Shown: one piece after another, positions 1 to 6,400 of the stretch
Position numbering within the stretch: position 1 is the first letter of the stretch
Layout: every line of letters begins with the position of its first letter
From: Pseudomonadota bacterium
GTDB lineage: Bacteria; Pseudomonadota; Alphaproteobacteria; Rhizobiales; Rhizobiaceae
Reading direction: 5' to 3'
Assembly (NCBI GenBank): GCA_023433855.1
Contig: JAEYTV010000236.1
Coordinates: 1 to 8,770 of the forward strand
DNA length: 8,770 bases
The notes under the pieces: generated by a model
The model's database searches: none
What the model saw: the letters and a program-made list of their open reading frames with translations, nothing else
Told to the model about the DNA's origin: nothing
Program-made: the position numbers and the translations under genes

Positions 1-515
1 CCAGAGCGCATGGCTGGCATGGCAACGCGATCTTCTTCCGCGAGGGGCTGGTTCGCGATGTGCATCAACTCAAGCTTCCTGGACTTGAGCCTCGGGGCGC
101 ATTGCTGACGGAGCTGGAACTCAGGAACGGGACCATATTCAGGATCATAGCCGCCCATCTCGGTCTCCTGAATCGCTCTCGCCAGCAGCAGGCCCGGGTG
201 ATCCTCGACATGCTGACGTCGCGCGAGGAACATCCGACCGTACTGATGGGGGACCTCAATGAATGGCGGCTGGGCGACCGCTCTTCGCTCAATACGCTTT
301 CCAGTGTGTTCGGGCTGCCAAACGCCGTTCCGAGCTTTCCTTCCAGGCTCCCGGTGCTCGCTCTTGATCGGATTATGGCCAACAAACCGGGATTGATCGC
401 AGCGGTACAGGCGCACGACACGCCGCTCGCGCGCCTCGCCTCCGATCACCTCCCGCTGAAGGCCGTCCTCAAGCTGGATGTTTTGTCCCCGTCGGAAAAG
501 GCAGCGGCAGGCTGA
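1..515 (+). CDS. Endonuclease/exonuclease/phosphatase (EEP) family protein, 3' part
   Basis: This is the C-terminal part of a hydrolase of the EEP (DNase I-like) fold. The frame is open from the left edge (first full codon at position 3) and gives about 170 residues before a TGA at 513-515. Three family signatures are visible in order: the AHLGL strand with its active-site histidine (near 148-162), GDLNEW (249-266) carrying the conserved Asp-Asn pair, and SDHLPL (441-458) with the C-terminal Asp-His pair. Known members are metal-dependent phosphodiesterases acting on nucleic acids or phosphorylated lipids, sugars or nucleotides, and the substrate cannot be told here. A GTG at position 60 is in frame, but family-like sequence continues upstream of it (HGWHGNAIFF), so the true start lies outside the window. 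The last residues after the SDHLPL strand are a short polar tail, so the C-terminus looks natural. The next gene begins 76 bp downstream on the same strand. Confidence 0.88.
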   Translation, partial: RAHGWHGNAIFFREGLVRDVHQLKLPGLEPRGALLTELELRNGTIFRIIAAHLGLLNRSRQQQARVILDMLTSREEHPTVLMGDLNEWRLGDRSSLNTLSSVFGLPNAVPSFPSRLPVLALDRIMANKPGLIAAVQAHDTPLARLASDHLPLKAVLKLDVLSPSEKAAAG

Positions 516-591
516 TCCGTTCTCCGGCTTTACGGGCGCAGTTGGCGCCTATAGCGTGCAAGCTCTTAACTGGTCCGTTCCGGGAAGTCAC

Positions 592-1566
592 ATGACAGAT
601 ATCGCCATGATCGAAGCGGCACGCGTTCGCCTTGATGGCCACGTACGCCGCACCCCCCTGCTTTCTTCGCCGTTCCTCGACGATATTGCTGGCCGGCGTG
701 TGTTTGTTAAGCCCGAATGTCTGCAGCATACCGGCTCGTTCAAGTTTCGTGGTGCCTGGTCGGCTGTCTCGGGACTTTTGCCCGAGGTCCGCGCCAAGGG
801 CGTCATCGCCTTCTCCTCGGGCAACCATGCCCAGGGCGTGGCCCTCGCTGCGAAGCTCCACTCAATACCGAGTGTCATCATCATGCCGTCCGATGCACCG
901 CGTATCAAGATCGACAACACCCGCGCCTATGGTGCGGATGTCGTCCTTTACGACAGGGCCAACGAGGATCGTGATGCTATCGGCGCGCGGTTGTCCGAAG
1001 AGCGTGGATTGACGTTGATCAAGCCGTTCGACGAACCCCTGGTCATCGCCGGCCAAGGCACGACGGGTCTCGAGATCGCCGAGCAGGCGAGCGAAGAAGG
1101 CATCGAAAAAGCCCAAGTGCTCGTGCCGACGGGCGGAGGGGGCCTTATCTCCGGCATCGCCCTCGCACTTCATGCGAAGGCAGAAGGGCTGCGCGCACGC
1201 CCCTGCGAACCAAAGGGCTTCGATGATGTCGCCCGTTCGCTTGCCTCCGGCCGGATCGAGCGGAACGTCCGGCAATCAGGTTCGCAATGCGACGCGATCG
1301 TTACTCCTCAACCCGGCAACGTCACCTTCCCGATCATGTCGCGGTTGTGCGGCCCCGGACTGGTGGTCAGTGAGGAGGAAGCGCTCCACGCAGTCGCTCT
1401 CGCTTTCAACCGTCTGAAAATCGTGGTCGAACCCGGAGGGGCGGTCGCCTTGGCCGCGGCGCTTTTCCATGGACAGGAGTTGCCTGACACCGTGATCGCT
1501 ATCTGCTCAGGAGGAAATGTCGACGCCGACGTATTCCGTCTGGCACTGGATCGTTTCCCGATCTAA
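592..1566 (+). CDS. PLP-dependent threonine/serine dehydratase family protein
   Basis: This encodes 324 residues, the usual length of catabolic-type threonine dehydratases (fold type II PLP enzymes). Such enzymes deaminate L-threonine or L-serine to 2-oxobutyrate or pyruvate plus ammonia; some relatives are serine racemases or the EutB dehydratase of ectoine breakdown. Motifs: GSFKFRGA with K51 as the Schiff-base lysine, SSGNHAQG (75-82), the glycine loop PTGGGGLISG (179-188) that holds the PLP phosphate, EPKGFDD, VEPGGAVALAA, and CSGGN (305-309) near the cofactor ring nitrogen. There is no C-terminal ACT domain, so isoleucine feedback control as in biosynthetic IlvA is not expected. The frame is open from 478, but the ATG at 592 is preferred: it follows a purine-rich GGGAAG (582-587) and gives the standard family N-terminus before HVRRTPLL. 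The 5' neighbour on the same strand is the EEP gene, 76 bp away. No eut or ectoine genes are visible, so EutB is only an alternative. Exact substrate is uncertain. Confidence 0.93.
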   Translation: MTDIAMIEAARVRLDGHVRRTPLLSSPFLDDIAGRRVFVKPECLQHTGSFKFRGAWSAVSGLLPEVRAKGVIAFSSGNHAQGVALAAKLHSIPSVIIMPSDAPRIKIDNTRAYGADVVLYDRANEDRDAIGARLSEERGLTLIKPFDEPLVIAGQGTTGLEIAEQASEEGIEKAQVLVPTGGGGLISGIALALHAKAEGLRARPCEPKGFDDVARSLASGRIERNVRQSGSQCDAIVTPQPGNVTFPIMSRLCGPGLVVSEEEALHAVALAFNRLKIVVEPGGAVALAAALFHGQELPDTVIAICSGGNVDADVFRLALDRFPI

Positions 1567-1590
1567 CAGACTGTTGGATCCTGCCCCGCC

Positions 1591-1608
1591 CGGAAGCCTC
1601 CGCTTCTG
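1591..1608 (+). terminator. Weak candidate hairpin after the dehydratase gene
   Basis: A stem CGGAAGC / GCTTCTG (seven pairs, one of them G-U) closes a four-base CTCC loop, 24 bp after the dehydratase stop codon. Only a short TTT follows (1609-1611), so it is a poor intrinsic terminator. It is listed because it is the only compact hairpin directly behind this gene. Confidence 0.25.
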
Positions 1609-1653
1609 TTTGCGAAAGGAATTTTCAGGAGTTCTCGCGCTGTTGGAAGTTTT

Positions 1654-1674
1654 TCTCTACCAAGTCTGTAGAGA
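1654..1674. promoter_or_regulatory. Operator-like inverted repeat upstream of the small ORF
   Basis: A perfect 7-bp inverted repeat, TCTCTAC - 7 bases - GTAGAGA, lies about 50 bp before the 46-codon ORF at 1725. Two short arms with a 7-base spacer are the kind of site bound by a dimeric repressor such as a TetR- or GntR-family protein. A second, overlapping repeat shares the left arm: CTACC (1657-1661) pairs with GGTAG (1678-1682), so if transcribed the RNA could fold two mutually exclusive ways. A possible but weak -35 (TTGGAA, 1643-1648) precedes it. No T-tract follows, which argues against a terminator. No regulator gene is visible in the window, so the binding protein, if any, is unknown. 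Confidence 0.35.
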
Positions 1675-1724
1675 TTAGGTAGTTTGCAGAGCACAGAACC
1701 GGATGAACTTCGGGAGACGTCCAC

Positions 1725-1865
1725 ATGCGACATCTGCAACAGACACGTTCGTCCTGCCTCCGCAGTGCTTCCTTGCCAAGCCGATGGCAGAGAATGGCCC
1801 ATGCCGCACTGGTGACTGCGGCATTCCTGTTTGTCGGCGGCGTCACGCTTGGCGTATTCCCTTGA
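1725..1865 (+). CDS. Putative small single-pass membrane protein (46 aa)
   Basis: I do not recognise this as a named family. The ORF runs from ATG 1725 to TGA 1863-1865. It has a good Shine-Dalgarno sequence, GGGAG at 1712-1716, eight bases before the ATG, which is better than those of the larger genes here. The product has a basic N-terminal half (Arg at 2, 8, 13, 20 and 23, no acidic residue) followed by a hydrophobic stretch, residues about 25-45, ending in GVFP. By the positive-inside rule this suggests an N-in, C-out single membrane helix. An internal ATG at 1794 (residue 24) would give just the helix as a 23-residue peptide. It lies between the dehydratase and the convergent M20 gene, with an operator-like dyad upstream. 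It is too short for reliable coding statistics and may be spurious; conservation in related genomes would settle it. Confidence 0.45.
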   Translation: MRHLQQTRSSCLRSASLPSRWQRMAHAALVTAAFLFVGGVTLGVFP

Positions 1866-1919
1866 CGTAGTCACCGGTCTCGCGCTGCTGCTGGACCGGC
1901 AGCGACTCCGGCGTCCGTC

Positions 1920-3083
1920 TCATGTCCGGGGCAGGTAAGCCTCAGCCAGTTCCACCCACAAGCTCACTCCGATCGGCAAGACATCGTCGTTGAAATCGAA
2001 GCGGGGATGGTGCAGCGGAGGATCGTTCGACCCGCGTCGGGTGCCAAGTAGGAAATAGGTTCCGGGCCGCTCCGCCAGCATGTAGGCAAAGTCCTCGCTT
2101 CCCATCGAGGGGCGGTTCAGCTCAAGCACCTTTTCCGGACCAACCACTCTCGCGGCCAGATCGCGCACGAAATCCGTCTCTTCCTTGTGGTTGATCGTTG
2201 CCTCGTAGCCCCGCTCATAATCGATCGTCACGTCCATACCGTAGCTCGAAGCCTGTCCTTCCGCGATCATGCGAACTCGTCTTTCGAGCTCGCTGCGGGT
2301 ATCGGGGTTGAAGGCGCGGATGGTCAGAACCATTTCCGCCCGCTCCGGAATGATGTTGCTGACGGTGCCGCCCCGGAAGGCGCCAACGGTGATCACAGCC
2401 GGATCAAGCGGGTGGATGTTCCGCGACGCGATCGTCTGCAGCGCCATGATGATGCTTGCTCCGCACACGATCGGATCAGCGGCGTCCTGAGGCTCGGCAC
2501 CATGGCCGCCACGCCCGTTGATCACGATACGGCATTCGTCGACCGCCGCCATCATGGCGCCTTCCTTCACGCCCACGTGGCCAAAGGGCAAGCTCGGATC
2601 ATTGTGCAAGCCGAACACTGCATCGCAGGGGAAGCGTTCGAAGAGGCCATCCTCGATCATCAACTTCGCACCCCCGAAATTTTCCTCGGCTGGCTGGAAG
2701 ATCAGATGAATGGTTCCGTCGAAATTCCGCCGCTCCGCGAGAAGCCCGGCCGCCCCGAGCAGCATCGCGGTATGCCCGTCGTGGCCGCAGGCATGCATCA
2801 GTCCGTGGTTCTTGCTCGCATGTTCCGCTCCCGTCTCTTCTTCGATCGGCAGAGCGTCGATGTCGGCGCGTATCCCGACGGCGCGGTTGCTCGTGCCATT
2901 CCGGATCGTCGCCACCAGTCCCGTCTTTGCGAGCCCGCGCGTTACTTCATAACCCCGGTCAGCAAGCTTTCTTGCCACAAAATCGGAGGTATCGAATTCC
3001 GAGAGCCCAAGCTCCGGATATTGGTGAAGATGCCGGCGTATCGCTACCACCTCGGCCATGTGGTTCGAAAGCTCGATCGTCAT
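1920..3083 (-). CDS. M20-family amidohydrolase (aminoacylase/hippurate hydrolase type)
   Basis: This is a 387-residue zinc-dependent amidohydrolase of the M20 family (HipO / N-acyl-L-amino-acid amidohydrolase / IAA-amino acid hydrolase-like), full length for the group. Family members hydrolyse the amide bond of N-acyl amino acids in the cytoplasm; no signal peptide is seen. Visible motifs: RRHLHQYPELG (16-26), GIRADIDALPI (70-80), the metal-binding MHACGHDGHTA (96-106, with C99, H101 and H104), QPAEE (130-134) with the catalytic and metal-binding Glu pair, FGLHN, the dimerisation-domain segment GRGGHGAEPQDAADPI, and GSEDFAYML and HHPRFDFND (358-366) near the end. The ATG at 3081-3083 is chosen; a TTG three codons upstream (3090-3092) is possible but sits too close to the AAAGG purine tract (plus-strand complement near 3097-3101). 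The gene is convergent with the 46-codon ORF and divergent from ndvB. The acyl group and amino acid specificity cannot be read from sequence. Confidence 0.93.
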   Translation of the reverse strand: MTIELSNHMAEVVAIRRHLHQYPELGLSEFDTSDFVARKLADRGYEVTRGLAKTGLVATIRNGTSNRAVGIRADIDALPIEEETGAEHASKNHGLMHACGHDGHTAMLLGAAGLLAERRNFDGTIHLIFQPAEENFGGAKLMIEDGLFERFPCDAVFGLHNDPSLPFGHVGVKEGAMMAAVDECRIVINGRGGHGAEPQDAADPIVCGASIIMALQTIASRNIHPLDPAVITVGAFRGGTVSNIIPERAEMVLTIRAFNPDTRSELERRVRMIAEGQASSYGMDVTIDYERGYEATINHKEETDFVRDLAARVVGPEKVLELNRPSMGSEDFAYMLAERPGTYFLLGTRRGSNDPPLHHPRFDFNDDVLPIGVSLWVELAEAYLPRT

Positions 3084-3463
3084 CGTGAACAACTGCCTTT
3101 GAATACAAGGTTGGCAAGCAGATTTCGTCTCAGACTACATGGATAGCAGGGCACACCCGCAGAGGTAACCACCTTTGGGACACTTCGTGCAAATACCGTC
3201 TCGCGGAGCCGAGAGCGGGTTAAGACCGCTGCCATCATTCAGGTTGCATTCAGGCATGTCGAGATATGGCGGAGGATCTACCAATCCGCCGAGCGGGAAA
3301 TAGATTTCAGCTGCTGATTTGCCATATGGACACTGCTCCCTATTTCCTCATCTACAAAGTCGCATAGGTCTGGTCACCATGATCCAAATGATGGCTGGCG
3401 CTTCCCAGGCGGGCCCGGTAATGCAAGCCGCTAACCTCTTCAGATTTCACCAGAAGCCGTATC
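3084..3463. other. Divergent intergenic region between the M20 gene and ndvB
   Basis: These 380 bp separate two genes reading away from each other, so they should contain both promoters. I see no sizeable gene. Small features: an imperfect dyad AGCGG-7-CCGCT (3214-3230), an 8-bp palindrome CCATATGG (3322-3329), a weak promoter-like pair near 3319-3346, and a 31-codon ORF from 3379 that runs into ndvB. A 15-codon ORF at 3256-3303 has no good ribosome site and is not called. No tRNA-like or riboswitch-like structure was recognised by eye. Confidence 0.6.
3319..3346 (+). promoter_or_regulatory. Weak candidate promoter for ndvB
   Basis: TTGCCA (3319-3324) matches five of six bases of a TTGACA -35 box and is followed after 16 bases by TATTTC (3341-3346), which matches only three of six bases of TATAAT. 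It would give an ndvB leader of roughly 110 bases containing the 31-codon ORF. Matches this weak occur by chance, so it is only a place to look. Confidence 0.2.
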
Positions 3464-3474
3464 ATGTCCCTTGA
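3379..3474 (+). CDS. Possible 31-codon upstream ORF overlapping the ndvB start
   Basis: ATG 3379 opens a 31-residue frame that ends at TGA 3472-3474, eleven bases inside ndvB (ATG 3464), in a different frame. The peptide (starting MIQMMAGAS, ending KPYHVP) has no recognisable motif or membrane helix. The ribosome site before 3379 is poor; in-frame ATGs also occur at 3388, 3391 and 3421. The interest is positional: a ribosome terminating at 3472 sits on top of the ndvB start, which itself has only a weak AGAAG (3452-3456), so translational coupling is conceivable. It may equally be a chance ORF. Confidence 0.2.
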   Translation: MIQMMAGASQAGPVMQAANLFRFHQKPYHVP

Positions 3475-6400
3475 AAGTCAGCTGCCTGCTTTCCCGCGCG
3501 AAACCGAAGCCAAGCAGATCGATCACAACGATTCGATCCGCGCCACCTACTTCAACATGGAGGCATTGCGCGAGTGTGGCGAAAGGCTCGGCAGAGAGGG
3601 CGCTGCCACTCTTCCCGGCTTCGTCGAGTTCGACTTCTTCAAGCGGCATCAGGAAAACGAGAGAGAAATCCTGCGGGTGTACCGGGCTACTGCCGCCGAC
3701 GTGGACGCGGGGGCCACGATTACGCCGGCTGCAGAATGGCTGCTCGACAACTACTACATCGTCGAAGAGGCAATCCAGGAAGTTCGCCGCGACTTCCCCA
3801 AGAAGTTCTACCGACAGCTGCCAACCATGCGCGCCGGCGGACAGGAGATGCCTCGGGTCCTTGCTCTTGCCTGGCTTTATGTCGCGCATACGCATAGCAG
3901 CCTGTCTCACGATGGCCTGGCCGCCATGGTGGAGGGGTTCCAGGTTCGCGAACCGCTCCAAATCGGCGAGCTGTGGGCATTGCCTTCGTTCATCCGCTTC
4001 GTCCTCATCGAGAACCTCCGGCGCATTGCGACGCGCGTCGACCGATCGCGCGACATGCGCCGGCGGGCCAACGAAGTGGCTGACGAGATCATTCGCCTCA
4101 ACGAGGAAGCTGCCAGTGCAGGGCTCCTGAGCGGCATAGAAGGGCTCGCTTCCGACCACACCTTCGTGACGCAGTTCCTTTACCGTCTGCGCAACGCATC
4201 GCATTCGTCCGGTTTTGCCGTGGCCTGGGTGGAGCAGAGACTGGAGCAGGCGGGCACCAGCCTCGAAGAGGTGATGGCAGCCGAACAGAATCGCCTGTCT
4301 TCCGGCAACGTGACGATGGGCAACATCATCAAGAGCCTGCGCCAGATCGACGACACCGAATGGAGCGTCTGGTTCGAGGAGGTCTCACAGATCGACAAGA
4401 TCTTTCGAGAGCGTACGGATTATGAGGCTCTCGATTTCGGATCTCGCAACGCCTATCGCAACCGGATAGAACAGCTCGCGCGGCGTTCGCATCGAAGCGA
4501 GAGCGATGTTGCGGAGACGGCCATTCGCTTGTCCGAAGAGGCCGCACGCCACAATCCCGATGCCAGAGAGAACAATGTTGGTGCCTTCATCGTCGGGCGC
4601 CGCCGCAGGGAACTGGAGGCTGAGATTGGCTACACGCCTCTGGCGATCCAGCGCATCATTCGTCTCGTTCGGCGGCTGAACTGGTTCGCCATTGCCGGTC
4701 CGGTTCTCGCCCTGACCGTGATCGCGATGGGGATTGCCGGCTTGCTTCTGATCCAGGCGGACATGCCGCTGCCGGTCGTTTTCTTCTTTCTTCTCATGTT
4801 CGCGCTGCCGGCCTCCGAAGGGGCGACCGGTCTCTTCAATACGTTGGTCACCTATCTTGTGCGGCCCGCCCGCCTGGTCGGCTATGAATTCAAGGAAGGG
4901 ATTCCCGAAGAGGCCAGGACGCTGGTCGTGGTTCCTTGCCTGATTACCGACCGGGACACGGTCGACGAACTCGTCCGCAACCTGGAGGTCCACTATCTCG
5001 CCAATCCGAGGGGAGAGATCTATTTCGCTCTCCTCAGCGACTGGCGGGACAGCAAGTTCGAGGAGACGGCTGCGGACCTGGAGATCCTGGATTACGCGAA
5101 GCGGGAGATTGGCGCGCTCAGCGCCAAATATGCCCATGACGGCAAGACACGCTTCTATCTCCTCCACCGGCGGCGTCTCTTCAATCCGAGCGAAGGCGCA
5201 TGGATGGGTTGGGAGCGGAAGCGAGGCAAACTTCACGAGCTCAATCTGCTGCTCCGGGGCGACCGCGATACCACTTACCTGGCGGGTGCCAACATGGTGC
5301 CGGAGGACGTCAAATACGTCATGACGCTGGACTCCGACACCCGCCTGATGCGGGACGCGGTTACGAAGCTCGTCGGCAAGATGCACCACCCGATCAACCG
5401 GCCCGTGCTTGATCCCGAATCCAACCGGGTCGTCCACGGCTACGGACTGATGCAACCGCGTGTTACGCCGTCACTGACGACTGGAAAAGAAGCGTCTGTC
5501 TTCCAGCGTGTGTTCTCGGTCGGAAGAGGGCTTGACCCTTATGTCTTTACCGTGTCCGACGTCTATCAAGATCTTACCGGCGAAGGCACATTTACCGGCA
5601 AGGGGCTGTATCACGTCGACGCTTTCGAGGCGTCTCTAAAGGGCCGCATCGACGAAAACTCGGTTCTTTCGCACGACCTGCTCGAAGGTTCTTTTGCCCG
5701 CTGCGCGCTCGTGACCGATGTGGAGCTCGTGGAAGACTTCCCCGTCCGCTACGAGGTCGAGGTTTCGCGCCAACATCGCTGGGCTCGCGGGGACTGGCAG
5801 CTATTGCCCTATATTCTCGATCCCAAGCGCGGGGTTACCGCGCTCGGCCGCTGGAAGATGATCGACAACCTGCGTCGATCACTCACCCCGATCGCCTGGT
5901 TCTTTGCGTCGGTGCTCGGCTGGTATTTCATGGATCCGCTCGGTGCGCTGGTCTGGCAGATCCTGTTGATCTTCTCGCTTTTCGTGGCGCCGACCCTCTC
6001 ATTGGTGACCGGCCTTTTGCCCCGTTCGACCGATATCGTCGCCGGCGCGCATTTTTATTCGGTCTGGTCGGACATCCGCTCCGCCAACGCGCAGGTCGCG
6101 CTACGCATTGTCTTCATAGCGGATTCGGCCTGCATCATGACCGATGCCATCGCACGCTCGCTCTATCGCCTCTTCTTCAGCCGTAAGCTGATGCTGGAAT
6201 GGAAGACGGCGGCATCCATCCAGTCCAGTTCCCAGGGCAGCCCGCAGGATTATTACCGCGCGATGTGGCATGCCCCCACGATCGCGGTGCTGAGCATCAT
6301 CCTGTCTGCGATACCTGGCGACAATGCCTTCCTGGTCGGTATTCCGTTCGCCGTGCTGTGGATCTTCTCGCCGCTGGTCGCCTGGTATGTAAGCCAGTCG

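Noticed and set aside
535..549. GGCGC-5-GCGCC hairpin between the EEP gene and the dehydratase
   Set aside because: Five-pair stem without a T-tract in GC-rich DNA; likely chance.
478..591. N-terminal extension of the dehydratase reading frame back to 478
   Set aside because: It overlaps the EEP coding end, adds 38 residues absent from the family, and the ATG at 592 has a ribosome site and the right family N-terminus.
1565..1575. Perfect palindrome AACAG-A-CTGTT over the dehydratase stop codon
   Set aside because: A one-base loop cannot form a terminator hairpin, and an 11-bp palindrome in a gene end is not rare enough to call an operator.
1874..1899. Inverted repeat CCGGTC - 14 bases - GACCGG between the convergent small ORF and M20 gene
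   Set aside because: The position suits a two-way terminator, but the stem is only six pairs with a large loop, there is no T-tract on either side, and an alternative GCTGC/GCAGC pairing competes.
2187..3146. Plus-strand ORF of 319 codons opposite the M20 gene
   Set aside because: It is the mirror of a well-conserved M20 amidohydrolase; its translation is rich in His, Arg and Asp with no domain.
3277..3284. TCTACCAA repeated from the dyad region at 1656-1663
   Set aside because: Only eight bases are shared and the second copy lacks the opposing GTAGA arm, so it does not support a common operator.
4385..5455. Long minus-strand ORF (356 codons) opposite ndvB, and another at 3440-4204 (254 codons)
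   Set aside because: The plus strand has unmistakable, motif-bearing NdvB protein throughout; open antisense frames are expected in GC-rich coding DNA, and the antisense products have low-complexity, Arg/Gly/His-rich composition without a recognisable domain.
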